From assembly GCF_017832355.1 (NCBI RefSeq), contig NZ_JAFIBY010000004.1, forward strand, positions 62,001 to 126,000: 64,000 bases of DNA. The letters are read 5' to 3'. Below are positions 27,435-36,966 of this stretch, one piece after another. Source of the stretch: Serratia sp. PL17. Lineage in GTDB: Bacteria > Pseudomonadota > Gammaproteobacteria > Enterobacterales > Enterobacteriaceae. The stretch's first letter is position 1; every line of letters begins with the position of its first letter. Below the pieces are notes generated by a model that saw only the letters and a list, made by a program, of their open reading frames with translations, did no database searches and was not told where the DNA came from. The translations under genes were made by a program, and so were the position numbers.

Positions 27435-27881
27435 ATGACTGACAACAACACCGCATTGAAGAAGGCCGGCTTAAAAGTCACGCTTCCGCGACTCAAAATC
27501 CTGGAAGTACTGCAAAATCCGGAATGCCATCACGTCAGTGCGGAAGATCTGTACAAAAAACTGATAGATATGGGCGAAGAAATTGGCCTGGCTACGGTTT
27601 ACCGCGTACTGAACCAATTTGATGATGCAGGCATTGTGACTCGTCACAACTTCGAAGGCGGCAAGTCCGTGTTCGAACTGACCCAGCAACATCATCACGA
27701 CCACCTGATTTGCCTGGATTGTGGCAAAGTGATCGAATTCAGCGATGAATCTATCGAAGTGCGTCAGCGTGATATCGCCAAACAACACGGCATCAAGCTC
27801 ACCAACCACAGCCTGTACCTGTACGGCCACTGTGAAACGGGTGACTGCCGCGAAGACGACACTCTGCACGACAAAAAATAA
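27435..27881 (+). CDS. fur: Ferric uptake regulator Fur
   Basis: Fe2+-dependent repressor of iron uptake, 148 residues. The winged helix (LKVTLPRLKILEVLQ, EIGLATVYRVLNQF) is followed by the metal-binding HHHDHLICLDCGKVIEF with its CxxC zinc site and a C-terminal HCETGDC. AGGAC stands before the ATG. A clear terminator follows. fldA-fur order is conserved with E. coli. Confidence 0.98.
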   Translation: MTDNNTALKKAGLKVTLPRLKILEVLQNPECHHVSAEDLYKKLIDMGEEIGLATVYRVLNQFDDAGIVTRHNFEGGKSVFELTQQHHHDHLICLDCGKVIEFSDESIEVRQRDIAKQHGIKLTNHSLYLYGHCETGDCREDDTLHDKK

Positions 27882-27901
27882 TGTCCTTAACCGGCATTGA
27901 G

Positions 27902-27925
27902 AACCGCCTTAACGGCGGTTTTTTT
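27902..27925 (+). terminator. Terminator of fur
   Basis: Stem AACCGCC/GGCGGTT with a TTAAC loop and seven T. Confidence 0.9.
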
Positions 27926-27942
27926 ATGCCTGAAGCAAATAG

Positions 27943-27970
27943 ATAAAAAAATCCCCGGACAGGCCCGGGG
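27943..27970 (-). terminator. Probable terminator of the leftward glycosyltransferase gene
   Basis: On the leftward transcript CCCCGG/CCGGGG pairs across a six-base loop and is followed by seven T. It lies 118 bp beyond the stop at 28088, convergent with the fur terminator. Confidence 0.8.
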
Positions 27971-28087
27971 AAAGATCATAGCTAAATGACAACAATTGCA
28001 GCGGCACTTCTCCACGGTACTTCTCACTTCCCACTTACACCCACTTCAACGTCAACTCCCCCGCCGACACGCGGATGAGTAAACTCG

Positions 28088-30049
28088 TTACAATGCATAT
28101 TCAAGAAAGAGCAGCCGATCAAAAAACATGGCCTTGGCTTGGTCGAACACACCACGAATACGGAACCCCTTGTTCAAATACATTTTGCAGGCATCACTAC
28201 TTTGCCAGACGCACAGCGCGATGTTTTTCGCCTGGCGTTGATCCGCCTGTAGCTGAATCAAGGCAAACATTTGGTTAAAATACCCCAGCCCCCGAAATTG
28301 GCTCTCAATCGCCAAGCTACAGACAAAATAATCGTCAGCGACACAGTGGCTTTGCACAAAGCTGTCGTAAGCCTCATCAAGAGGTTTCATTTCATCGCGA
28401 TAAAGGTAGTCCGCGTCTATGGCATACAGTTCACTGACGGTCGCCGCATTGAAAAAACCGATAAACTCTCCGCGCCGATCGTAAGCCACGGTGATCAGAT
28501 CCAGGTAAGGCTCGATATTTTGCGCCTGCTGCAAAGACACCAGATCCAGCCCAGCACGATTGCCAACAGAACAGTATTCCAGGTAGCTCGTGCTAAAAAT
28601 CAGCTTTGCCATGCGGGTCTTATCCGCTTCACCCACCTGCCGTCCCGCCATGAAATGCAACGATCCCCGCGGTTCAGGCGGCACAGCCTCCCCCTCGCCC
28701 TGGGCAGAACACCAGTAATTCCCTGCCGCTATCTGCCGCCGGTTGTCGGCAATCAGGTACTCCCCAAAAAGCTGGTTTACCCGATCAAGCCGCTGATCAT
28801 GAGAAAGCACCGAATAGTAGTGGTAATGATCGATGTCGGACCGAATCTGCGCCGGATAGGCCATGCGAGGTACTTCATCAACGGTAAATATTTCCGCATA
28901 GCGTGCCAAATCCAGCGGCTGCTCAAGCTGCCAATCCAGATTTTCCAACCTGCTAACACATTGCCGGTAGCTCTGCTCTTCTTCTTGCGACAACGGTAGC
29001 CGCTCATTGGTGATCACATCTTCCAGCAGCCGCATACCGCGAATACCGCAGGTCACCGCCTGTGGGGTTGCGTCATACAAAACACCATGCATCTGGCAAA
29101 AACGATCGTGGCTGAGGAAAGTACGTTCAATATGGCGACTCCACAATTGGTAAAAAGGATCGAACAGCTTCCGTTCATAAATCGGATTTCTTTCCGGTAC
29201 CTCACTGCTTTCCCCCGCATAAATTTGATCGAGCCCAGCTAACATCCTGCACAGCGCCATATCTCCCTTACGGCTGATGATCATTCCCGTTTCGTCGAGG
29301 AACAAATTCAACCAACTGACGTGGCTAACTTCACCTCCGGGCAGGAACTGAAGATAGTCCGGAACCTCAGGCTTGATCAGAAACAGTGTCGCCGCTCGGT
29401 GGGGAAGTGTGTCGATATCCATATACAAGCCCCCCATCTCAATCAAAATCAAAAAGCGGAAGTAGTCGGACAGTGTGGCGTAATAGCGTTTATCATGGAG
29501 CTGATGGATAAACCCCAAACTATTACCGACTCTTCTTTGCGCCAGTTCACTCAACGAATGCACCTGCAGGCGATGGTTACCGGCATCGTACTCACCCAAC
29601 TGGCCGCCATGCGTTTGGGGTGAGGCAATGAAACAGGCATCCTTTGCCAGCTGCTTTGCATCCCAAACCCATAACATGCCGACCCAGTCACGAGCCTCGC
29701 CACGACTCACCGCTTGTTGTGCATCCCCCCACTGAGAGATAACTTCTCGCGCGTCGTCAGGAATGGCTCCGCCCAACCAAATGCGGTGCAGCAATTGTTC
29801 CCCTGCGGCAAGTGGCCGCGTGGGCACGCAAAACAGTGAAGAACAGCGTGCGGCATCAAATAAATGCCCCTGCGCAGACAGCCATTCCCGTAGTTGATTC
29901 ACCCCACGTTGATAACGCGCCTTTGCCGCTGGCGTAGCCTGACGTTGGCACTTCACGAATTCAAACTTCAAATCGCTTAGCCGCGCCTCATATTCAGCCC
30001 GAAACAGATCATCCTGCAGGGCGCCAAAATGCCCGTTGTTAAGCGCCAT
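28088..30049 (-). CDS. TcdA/TcdB-like glycosyltransferase fused to a GNAT acetyltransferase
   Basis: A 653-residue two-domain protein with no signal peptide or membrane span. Residues about 80-330 look like a clostridial-toxin-type (GT44-like) glycosyltransferase: LLHRIWLGG at 86-94 with the nucleotide-stacking Trp91, SDYFRFLILIEMGG at 194-207, and the metal-binding DID motif at 211-213. Residues about 480-653 look like a GNAT fold, with QFRGLGY at 584-590 as the acetyl-CoA loop and MYLNKGFRIRG at 623-633 including a likely catalytic Tyr624. No toxin autoprotease or translocation region is present. The ATG lies within the end of galE (11-bp overlap), so it is coupled. Substrates are unknown. 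Confidence 0.8.
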   Translation of the reverse strand: MALNNGHFGALQDDLFRAEYEARLSDLKFEFVKCQRQATPAAKARYQRGVNQLREWLSAQGHLFDAARCSSLFCVPTRPLAAGEQLLHRIWLGGAIPDDAREVISQWGDAQQAVSRGEARDWVGMLWVWDAKQLAKDACFIASPQTHGGQLGEYDAGNHRLQVHSLSELAQRRVGNSLGFIHQLHDKRYYATLSDYFRFLILIEMGGLYMDIDTLPHRAATLFLIKPEVPDYLQFLPGGEVSHVSWLNLFLDETGMIISRKGDMALCRMLAGLDQIYAGESSEVPERNPIYERKLFDPFYQLWSRHIERTFLSHDRFCQMHGVLYDATPQAVTCGIRGMRLLEDVITNERLPLSQEEEQSYRQCVSRLENLDWQLEQPLDLARYAEIFTVDEVPRMAYPAQIRSDIDHYHYYSVLSHDQRLDRVNQLFGEYLIADNRRQIAAGNYWCSAQGEGEAVPPEPRGSLHFMAGRQVGEADKTRMAKLIFSTSYLEYCSVGNRAGLDLVSLQQAQNIEPYLDLITVAYDRRGEFIGFFNAATVSELYAIDADYLYRDEMKPLDEAYDSFVQSHCVADDYFVCSLAIESQFRGLGYFNQMFALIQLQADQRQAKNIALCVWQSSDACKMYLNKGFRIRGVFDQAKAMFFDRLLFLEYAL

Positions 30050-31076
30050 CGGCAGCCATCCTTATTAATGGACCATAACCCTGCGGATTTTTGCTCTGCC
30101 AAGACCAGGCATCACATACCATTTTTTCCAGGCTGCGCTTGGCTTGCCAACCCAGCTTTTCCGCAGCCAACGACGGATCGGACCAACACTCGGCGATGTC
30201 ACCCGCACGTCGGGGATTAAATTGGTAGGCGATCTTGAATCCACAGGCACGTTCGAACGCCTGAATAATTTCCAGTACCGAGTAACCCTTGCCCGTGCCC
30301 AGGTTATAGACGTTAAAACCTGGCTGCAGGTTATCCAGCGCTTTCAAATGCCCTTCAGCCAGATCCATAACGTGGATATAATCACGTACACCAGTTCCAT
30401 CGCTGGTCGGGTAGTCGTTGCCATACACGGGCAACACCGCGAGTTTGCCAATAGCCACCTGTGCCAGATACGCCAGAAGATTATTGGGAATGCCGGCGGG
30501 ATCTTCACCAATCAAGCCAGACTCATGCGCCCCGGCGGGATTAAAATAACGCAATGCGGTGATCGCCATCTGTGGCGCAGTGGTGGCAAACTCTGCCAGG
30601 ATCTGCTCAACAATCAGCTTGGAAGTGCCATAAGGATTTGTGGTCTGCCCAACACGGCAATTTTCCGTCAGCGGAGTATATTCCGCAGGTCCGTAAACGG
30701 TGGCCGAAGAGCTGAAAATAAACTGATTAATGCCCGCATGGCGCATTCTGTCCAGTACGATCAATGAGCCAGAAATATTATTTTGATAATATTTCAGTGG
30801 CTGCTCGGTTGATTCTCTGACAGATTTCAAACCGGCAAGATGAATAACAGCATGAATATCATGCTGACGGAAGATGTGATCCAATAGGTGATATTGCTGA
30901 ATATCACCCTGATAGAAAATGACTTTTTTCCCCGTCAGCCTTTCTACGCGAAACAGAGACTCTGACGAACTGTTGGACAGGTTGTCTAATACAACGACGT
31001 TCTCCCCCCTTTCCAACAGCGCCAACACCGTATGCGAGCCGATATAACCGGCGCCGCCCGTCACCAATATAGCCAT
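30039..31076 (-). CDS. galE: UDP-glucose 4-epimerase (second-locus GalE)
   Basis: NAD-dependent SDR epimerase interconverting UDP-glucose and UDP-galactose (possibly the N-acetyl forms). 345 residues with GGAGYIGSHT (NAD loop), a serine-rich SSSATVYG segment and the catalytic YGTSK. The ATG at 31076 has AAGGA six bases upstream; an in-frame ATG just before it is too close. It is not with galTKM, so it likely supplies a nucleotide sugar to the downstream glycosyltransferase, whose start it overlaps. The standard gal operon copy would be elsewhere in the genome. Confidence 0.9.
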   Translation of the reverse strand: MAILVTGGAGYIGSHTVLALLERGENVVVLDNLSNSSSESLFRVERLTGKKVIFYQGDIQQYHLLDHIFRQHDIHAVIHLAGLKSVRESTEQPLKYYQNNISGSLIVLDRMRHAGINQFIFSSSATVYGPAEYTPLTENCRVGQTTNPYGTSKLIVEQILAEFATTAPQMAITALRYFNPAGAHESGLIGEDPAGIPNNLLAYLAQVAIGKLAVLPVYGNDYPTSDGTGVRDYIHVMDLAEGHLKALDNLQPGFNVYNLGTGKGYSVLEIIQAFERACGFKIAYQFNPRRAGDIAECWSDPSLAAEKLGWQAKRSLEKMVCDAWSWQSKNPQGYGPLIRMAADGA

Positions 31077-31125
31077 CATATATCCTTGTTTGTGTTTAAA
31101 AATAAACGACTCACTCAGAAACCAC

Positions 31126-32271
31126 CTACACTTCCCGGGTTTTAAAACCGACAGGTAAAGCAATAAAAAGCAGTAATATGGCTAACAGATAAACGGAGGA
31201 ATGTGGCCCGTACTCGGTCAGGATCCCTTGTAATATTCCGGCCAGGATCACGCCGGTTGAAATACTGTTGGTGAACAACGTGGTGGCCATCCCCGCCCGT
31301 TCCGGCATCAAATCCTGGAAGTAGAGCATGCCGATGGTGGCCCCAATACCGATAAATATCGCATTAAAGACCTGCAAGACCAGCAAGCCAACGGGAGAGG
31401 TAAACCACAGCATGCCGGCATAAAACAACATGCCAGCCACCATCGCAGTCAACATCATCAGGCGTTTGCCCACCCAGTTCACGTAACGCCCTGCCAGGAT
31501 CATGATCGGGATTTCTATCGCAGCGGCAACGCCCATCATCCAGCCGGTCAAACGCTGCGGCAAACCCAGTTCGGCACTGATATACAGCGGAACATCAATC
31601 AGATACATGGCGCTGCAGGTCCACATCAATACCGAGGCAAAAAACAGCAGGCTAACGTCTTTATCAAAGACCGTTTTTTGCTGCGTTGCGACGTGGCTAT
31701 TGATGATGACACGCGCCACCTCGGGCAATATCCGCCAAGCCAACAGAGTGACTAACAGAAATATCCCCGCGGCAAAAATAAACATGGCAGTGAAGCCATA
31801 ATTCACCACCAGCATAAACGCCAATGGGGGGCCAAAGACCCAGGCAAGAGAAAGTTGGGCGCGCATGACCGCGCTGAACATCGCAACGTTTTGCGATGAG
31901 CGCTCGCCATACTCACGCGCAAGAGCAAATAATTGCGGTATCGCCGTATTGGCGATGGCCGTTAACAGCACGCCCACCGTTATTAGCGTTAAATAATTAC
32001 GATTAAATGCAAATAACAGACAGTTCCCCGCCGCCAATAAATAACAGATTAAAATCAGGTTGCGCCGATCCCGTTGGCGGTCTGATTTTTTCGCCAGTAA
32101 AAAACTGACAATAATGCCAACGCCAGCGTTAACCGCATAAAAAAAACCGACCCATAAAGACGTGACCTGCACCTCGGTCGTGAGGAACAGACTCAGGGTC
32201 GGTATTTGCAGTGCCCCGGCAATCCCGGAAAAAAAAGCAACGACCATAAAGGTCAGCCGTATCGAATTCAT
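31126..32271 (-). CDS. MFS sugar efflux transporter (SetA/SetB-like)
   Basis: A 381-residue major facilitator with about twelve membrane helices. The sequence follows the Set family closely: FFSGIAGALQIPTLSLFL at the start, FALAREYGERSS, SAVMRAQLSLAWVFGPPLA, GMLYFQDLMPERAGMATTL. E. coli SetA and SetB export glucosides, galactosides and lactose-like sugars. It is the first gene of a leftward set, 49 bp before galE, so it may export a product of galE and the glycosyltransferase. The substrate is inferred from family and context only. Confidence 0.88.
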   Translation of the reverse strand: MNSIRLTFMVVAFFSGIAGALQIPTLSLFLTTEVQVTSLWVGFFYAVNAGVGIIVSFLLAKKSDRQRDRRNLILICYLLAAGNCLLFAFNRNYLTLITVGVLLTAIANTAIPQLFALAREYGERSSQNVAMFSAVMRAQLSLAWVFGPPLAFMLVVNYGFTAMFIFAAGIFLLVTLLAWRILPEVARVIINSHVATQQKTVFDKDVSLLFFASVLMWTCSAMYLIDVPLYISAELGLPQRLTGWMMGVAAAIEIPIMILAGRYVNWVGKRLMMLTAMVAGMLFYAGMLWFTSPVGLLVLQVFNAIFIGIGATIGMLYFQDLMPERAGMATTLFTNSISTGVILAGILQGILTEYGPHSSVYLLAILLLFIALPVGFKTREV

Positions 32272-32301
32272 CTCTGATTACCGTCGGTCGCTGCTATTGA
32301 G

Positions 32302-32336
32302 GATCAATAACGGCCCGCCTGCGAACAGACGGGCCG
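32302..32336 (-). terminator. Hairpin with UUCG loop between chb and the set-like gene (possible partial terminator)
   Basis: On the leftward RNA an 11-bp stem (CGGCCCGUCUG/CAGGCGGGCCG, one G-U pair) is closed by a UUCG tetraloop. It is followed by UUAUUG rather than a good U tract. It may stabilise the chb 3' end while allowing read-through into the MFS gene 31 bp further on. Confidence 0.6.
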
Positions 32337-32347
32337 TGGCTCAAAAA

Positions 32348-35005
32348 TTACACTTTCTCGGCACGGCTGTAGCGCTTCCCGTCCGGGCTTATCGCGCGGA
32401 TAAGCACCTCACCGCCAACACGCGGCTTGGCGTTGGCATCGTACCGCTGCCATTGCTTGCCACCATCCGTGGAATACTCAATGCCCAGACCCGGCAGAGA
32501 AATATTGGCCTCCAGCATGCCCCCCACTACGCGAGCGCCCGGCACCGGCAGCCGATAACTCACGCCACCTTTGTCCAGTTTTGCCAGTTCTCGCTGACCA
32601 AGGAGGTTGGCGAAGCGCAGCCAATCACGATCCAGTTTCTTCGTGTCGACAAAGTGGGTTTCACCGCCTTTATACTCCCGGCCCGCCCGGTAATCTTGCT
32701 CCCAACTTGCGCGGTGCCATGCGCGCTCTGCCACCGAAAGCGAACGAGGGAATATCATGTATTCCATTTCATCGTCGGTGCGCTGGGTTTCACTCCACAT
32801 CTGGGCTGAAATACCGTAAGCGCCCGGCCAAGGTTTGTCGCTCTTGGCGGTGAAATGATTGCCATCACGGTCAACCGAGGTTTCCGCATTTTGCGGCAAG
32901 TTATTCGGCGCAAAGCTGAACATTTTCTGTTCGTCGCTGAAACGGGTACCCCAGTAATAGCCACGCTCGTCCGGATTCACCTCATACGGGAAATCCATGT
33001 AAACGTAATCCGGGTTAGACAGGATCACTTCGTAGCCTTTATTGGCCCAGTCATTGGCACTATCAAAACCGCCCCAATACAAAGTATCCCAGAAATTCAC
33101 CCCGACGCGTTCAGTAGCGAATGCCTTGGCATTCTTCGCATCTTTCAGACCATCCTGCCAAGCCTGCATTCTGTCGATGCCATGTGCCTTCACCAGTTGG
33201 CTAACTTCGACGCCAAAGTAGCTTGGTAGGTGTTCCATATCCGCGACTTTACCGTCTTTGATCATCATTTGGCACACCTGGGACTTCGCCCAAGGTTTGT
33301 CTTCTTTACGCTGATCAATGATGCCTTTACCCGCCTCCGGCTTGGCAACATCGGTATACCCAGCACCTAAACGAATGTTTTTCGCCTCGTCACCGCCAAA
33401 GTGCCAAGTGCTCAGCGGCTGCCCCGCCTCTTTGTGCATTTGGGCAATCTCGCCAATCACCTTATCGACAAAGCGCTTGGACGAGTCCAGGCAAGGGTTG
33501 AGGTAGCTTTGACGGTTGAAGTACTGCACCGAGGTGGTATTGGAGGTATCGGTCGGATCCACCAGGCGGAATTCGTTGGCCTCTTGCTCTTTACCTGCGG
33601 CATGCAGTTTTTTATAACGTGCTTCCATTGAGACCACAGCTGCACGAGCATGCGCCGGCATATCGATCTCTGGGATCACTTCAATCTTGCGCGCCTGAGC
33701 GTACTTGATAATGTCGATATAATCCTGACGGGAGAAGAACCCACCGTAGACGTCAGGGCCTTGGCCGTATTGTGGTAACAAGCAGGTGGTTTCACTCAAG
33801 TCATGGCAGCGCTGCCCCCCGACTTCCGTCAATTCCGGCAACCCTGGGATGGCAATACGCCAACCTTCGTCATCACTCAGGTGGAAATGGAATTTATTGA
33901 GTTTGTAAGCCGCCATCTGGTCAAGCAGACGCAAAACGGCCTCTTTTTGATGGAAGTTACGTGCGACGTCCAGGAAGATACCGCGATACTGGAAGCGTGG
34001 AGCATCTTTAACCTCCAGCGTGGCAATTTTGGCGCTACCGTCGGCAGGAATCAGCGACAGTATAGATTGCAGACCATAGAAAACCCCGGCCTGATCGAAA
34101 CCGATAACCTGTGCTCCCTTGTTGCCAATGCTCAACGCATAGGCACCCGACACCGCCAACTCACCGTTGAATTTGCCAGGCTGGATATCGGTCTTGATCG
34201 GATAGCCACTCGCGTTATCGGTTATTCCCAATAAAGCAAAACGTTGGGTTGCCGCGTCTGCGGCCGGTTTGGACAATGCGCTTAATTCCAGCGCTACGCC
34301 GTTACTCAGATCGGCATCCTGTGAATGTACTTTCACATGCAGCGGCGTGGGCACGATCTGACCGCGTAGTGACGCTGCCGGCAAGGTTTTCAGCTCGGCA
34401 TTTTTTGTGAAACGGGAGGCTGGCGTCATCAAGATGTTATTGTCATCTTTGGTGCGCTTCCACTGGTCGCCGGTAAAGGGCGCCACAAACTGACTCAGAT
34501 CTTCGGTGTCGGTATTGATCAGGATTTTTGGCTTGGCATCGCCTGAAGTGGCATACCAGCGCGGCACAAAGTCTGTTTTAAACAACTGCCAGTATTCTGC
34601 AATAATCGGGATATCAACCGTTTTACCCGCAGGGAAGCCGGTAAATTTATCGGTGGGCTCCAGCTTATACAGATCGCCCGTCAGGTGAGATATTTTGAAT
34701 TGATCGTTGTCCACCCGCATTGTCTGGCGGGCACTGTGGAAGTAAATCGCCCAGTCGTGGCCTGTAATTTCCTGATTATCGTTGGTCAGACTGATTAGGA
34801 CCTTATTGCATGCTGCCCAATCGGCGCCCAGTTTGCCGCAATCCAGGCCACTGTCTGCGGCGCGGTTATCGACCATTTTCAAATTCAGTTTCAACTGGCT
34901 AAGTTGATCCACCAATTGCTGATTGGCCATCGCGTTCCCCACGCTGCCAAATAACCCTACGGTTGCCGTCAATGCAGCAACCGCACTCAATTTGAATTTG
35001 TTCAT
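32348..35005 (-). CDS. chb: N,N'-diacetylchitobiase (GH20 beta-N-acetylhexosaminidase)
   Basis: Hydrolyses chitobiose to GlcNAc in the periplasm. From the ATG at 35005 it has 885 residues, the length of the Serratia marcescens chitobiase. A signal peptide ([27 protein letters not shown]) is clear. An N-terminal carbohydrate-binding-like domain precedes the GH20 barrel with [23 protein letters not shown] and the catalytic Asp-Glu pair in [10 protein letters not shown]; a small Ig-like domain ends the protein. Two earlier ATGs are possible but sit too close to AAGG. It lies 14 bp after chiQ, in chiP-chiQ-chb. Confidence 0.96.
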   Translation of the reverse strand: MNKFKLSAVAALTATVGLFGSVGNAMANQQLVDQLSQLKLNLKMVDNRAADSGLDCGKLGADWAACNKVLISLTNDNQEITGHDWAIYFHSARQTMRVDNDQFKISHLTGDLYKLEPTDKFTGFPAGKTVDIPIIAEYWQLFKTDFVPRWYATSGDAKPKILINTDTEDLSQFVAPFTGDQWKRTKDDNNILMTPASRFTKNAELKTLPAASLRGQIVPTPLHVKVHSQDADLSNGVALELSALSKPAADAATQRFALLGITDNASGYPIKTDIQPGKFNGELAVSGAYALSIGNKGAQVIGFDQAGVFYGLQSILSLIPADGSAKIATLEVKDAPRFQYRGIFLDVARNFHQKEAVLRLLDQMAAYKLNKFHFHLSDDEGWRIAIPGLPELTEVGGQRCHDLSETTCLLPQYGQGPDVYGGFFSRQDYIDIIKYAQARKIEVIPEIDMPAHARAAVVSMEARYKKLHAAGKEQEANEFRLVDPTDTSNTTSVQYFNRQSYLNPCLDSSKRFVDKVIGEIAQMHKEAGQPLSTWHFGGDEAKNIRLGAGYTDVAKPEAGKGIIDQRKEDKPWAKSQVCQMMIKDGKVADMEHLPSYFGVEVSQLVKAHGIDRMQAWQDGLKDAKNAKAFATERVGVNFWDTLYWGGFDSANDWANKGYEVILSNPDYVYMDFPYEVNPDERGYYWGTRFSDEQKMFSFAPNNLPQNAETSVDRDGNHFTAKSDKPWPGAYGISAQMWSETQRTDDEMEYMIFPRSLSVAERAWHRASWEQDYRAGREYKGGETHFVDTKKLDRDWLRFANLLGQRELAKLDKGGVSYRLPVPGARVVGGMLEANISLPGLGIEYSTDGGKQWQRYDANAKPRVGGEVLIRAISPDGKRYSRAEKV

Positions 35006-35019
35006 CTTTAGCATCATCC

Positions 35020-35346
35020 TTAATTATTGTTATCGTGGATCTCTTTCCAAATTTTCCCGCACTGTGCGTCATAAGCCTGGCCGTTGCCGCTATGAACCGC
35101 CTGAATGCAGTTCTGATAATCCATCACCCGCACCGTTTCCTGCTCGGCAAACTGCTGATGCTGCTTCTCTTGTTTCAATACGTTCAGCACGGCCTTACAG
35201 GGCTGTAGCCTTTCTGGCGACCCTTCGGCAGTGTTAATACAGGCACTGTAGGCCTGTTTCAATTTGGCGTCTTCCGGCGGTGCAGCTGGCTGTACACACG
35301 CACTCAGCGCGACAGTTGCGGCCAACATCAACATGATTTTTTTCAT
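35020..35346 (-). CDS. chiQ: Chitin-regulon lipoprotein ChiQ
   Basis: A 108-residue putative outer-membrane lipoprotein. The lipobox LSAC follows a short signal ([17 protein letters not shown]). The mature part has four Cys in the pattern of E. coli ChiQ (YbfN). The start at 35346 is the ATG directly before MKKIM; a longer frame reads into the upstream repeat. It is separated from chiP by 216 bp that hold a composite ERIC repeat, and is followed closely by chb. Its exact job in chitooligosaccharide uptake is unknown. Confidence 0.9.
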   Translation of the reverse strand: MKKIMLMLAATVALSACVQPAAPPEDAKLKQAYSACINTAEGSPERLQPCKAVLNVLKQEKQHQQFAEQETVRVMDYQNCIQAVHSGNGQAYDAQCGKIWKEIHDNNN

Positions 35347-35388
35347 CGTGTTATTCCCGTTAAGTGTCCCCGGCGCTGCCGCCGGGAA

Positions 35389-35560
35389 TATACCCGTCAT
35401 CTTTCAAGCCGCAGCGTTGTTATCGGCACTCGCTTACCCGTTACCCTAGGGGACGAATATATTCGTCCCGATGAATACGGGCGCTGCATGCAGCGCCCCT
35501 ACCTTGCCAGGGGAGGAGCCAGCTGGCCGCCTAGCCGTAACTTGAAGGCCATAGGCTATG
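35389..35560. repeat. ERIC element carrying two inserted 20-bp palindromes (chiP-chiQ gap)
   Basis: The ends TATACCCGTCATCTTTCAAG and CTTGAAGGCCATAGGCTAT form the terminal inverted repeat of an ERIC element like that at 51715-51841. The length is about 172 bp instead of 127. The extra centre holds two adjacent perfect 20-bp palindromes, with arms GGGACGAATA (35450-35469) and GGGCGCTGCA (35479-35498). Confidence 0.75.
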
Positions 35561-35562
35561 TT

Positions 35563-36966
35563 TTAGAAAATGGTGAATGGTGCGATAACCATGAACTTGA
35601 CGTCTTTCTCGTCCTGGAAGATGTTGCCGTAGCCGCCACCCCAGCTTGGGATGTTGGTGTGGTTGTCATATTGGGTGTAGTGCAGTTTCAGCAGGGTGCC
35701 TTTGGCACGACCGTCCTGAATGGTGTACATCGCGTCCAGGCTCCAGGCGCTTTCTTTCAAACGCTGGCTCTGATCGTACATTGGGTTGGTACTCGGCTTC
35801 GCATCCCAGGCATAAACATAAGAACCGCCAACCGCCATCCCCGGCAGGTTCCAGTTGCTCAGGTCATACATCACGCCGGCGTAAACCGCTTTTTCGCCGT
35901 TGGCGTTGAAGTCAGAACGGTTATCCCACCACACGTCGAGACGCCCGTTGGACGAAGCGTAAGTTGGAGTCATACGCTGCAGGAAGTAACCCTGATTGCC
36001 TTCGGCCTTGACCATGGTGCCTTCCAGGCGCCAATTAAACTGCCCTGTGGTGTAGCCAAAAGTCAGCGCCTGCAACCAGGCTAACCCGTCATAGATGCTG
36101 TTAGGATCATTCTTGTCGCTAATGCGGTCTTCCGTACCGTAGAACTGATAGCTGGTCGTCAACGGGTTGCCTACCAGATCGAATTTATAAGAGGCTTTGG
36201 TGAAGTACTGGTTTACATAGCCCTGGGCCTGACCGAATGCCGCTTCCAGTACAAAGTCGTTTTTAAAGTCATACTTCGCACCAAGCGAATGAAGGTAGGA
36301 GACGCCCGTTTTTTTATCGTTCTGGCGGAAGTCGTCCATTTCGATATGCCATGGCGCTTTGTATTTATTGGTCCACATGTAGGAGAAACTCAATGCCCCT
36401 GCATCACCGTAGTCAAATTTGGCACCGGCCTCAGCCCCTTGATAGGTGCCCGGCATAAAGCTCCAGTGTGGCGCCAGCAAAGTTTGGCCGGTTGGCTGGA
36501 TATAACCGGCACGTGCCCAGACGGGGCCATACTTGAATTTACCTGCAGCTTTATACAGGCTGATACCGCCTTTATCGCCGCTGTAATCTTCATCATAGGT
36601 ACGGTTTTTGGAAGAGAACGCAATTTCGTTCGGGTGGCCGCTGGCACTGGACTCAGCGAGCTCAATGGCGGTAAAGGCGCCTACGTCCAGACCAAACATG
36701 TCCCAGGCATAGCCCGAAGCGAAATCCAGGCTCAGGTTGGCCGTCGAATGTGACAGGTTAGTGGTGTATTTATTGTAATCGTCACTGGTCGGATTGAGAT
36801 CTTTACGGTCGCGTTCACGTTGCCAGTAATACACACCGCCGGTCATCGTGGAATCATCGACAAACCCTGCGGCTTTCGCCTCAGGGGCCATGGCAAACCC
36901 TGTTCCCAACAGCGCACCCGCTACTGCGAGCGCCAGCGTTTTACGCTGAGCACCGTGCGTACCCAT
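35563..36966 (-). CDS. chiP: Chitoporin ChiP (OprD-family outer membrane porin)
   Basis: Outer-membrane channel for chitooligosaccharides, 467 residues. A signal peptide (about residues 1-32, ending AKAAG) precedes a beta-barrel of OprD type with [31 protein letters not shown] and the terminal aromatic [10 protein letters not shown]. It is the first gene of chiP-chiQ-chb, as in Serratia marcescens. The ribosome-binding site is complementary to sRNA ChiX, and two NagC-like boxes lie upstream, so repression at transcription and translation is expected when no chitin sugar is present. Confidence 0.96.
   Translation of the reverse strand: MGTHGAQRKTLALAVAGALLGTGFAMAPEAKAAGFVDDSTMTGGVYYWQRERDRKDLNPTSDDYNKYTTNLSHSTANLSLDFASGYAWDMFGLDVGAFTAIELAESSASGHPNEIAFSSKNRTYDEDYSGDKGGISLYKAAGKFKYGPVWARAGYIQPTGQTLLAPHWSFMPGTYQGAEAGAKFDYGDAGALSFSYMWTNKYKAPWHIEMDDFRQNDKKTGVSYLHSLGAKYDFKNDFVLEAAFGQAQGYVNQYFTKASYKFDLVGNPLTTSYQFYGTEDRISDKNDPNSIYDGLAWLQALTFGYTTGQFNWRLEGTMVKAEGNQGYFLQRMTPTYASSNGRLDVWWDNRSDFNANGEKAVYAGVMYDLSNWNLPGMAVGGSYVYAWDAKPSTNPMYDQSQRLKESAWSLDAMYTIQDGRAKGTLLKLHYTQYDNHTNIPSWGGGYGNIFQDEKDVKFMVIAPFTIF

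Noticed and set aside
28088-30049. Reading the glycosyltransferase protein as a secreted toxin
   Set aside because: No signal peptide, autoprotease, translocation or repeat region is present, and it is in an operon with galE and a sugar exporter.
35389-35560. Multiple palindromes taken as a possible CRISPR array
   Set aside because: The two palindromes differ in sequence, there are no regular spacers, and no cas genes are in the window.
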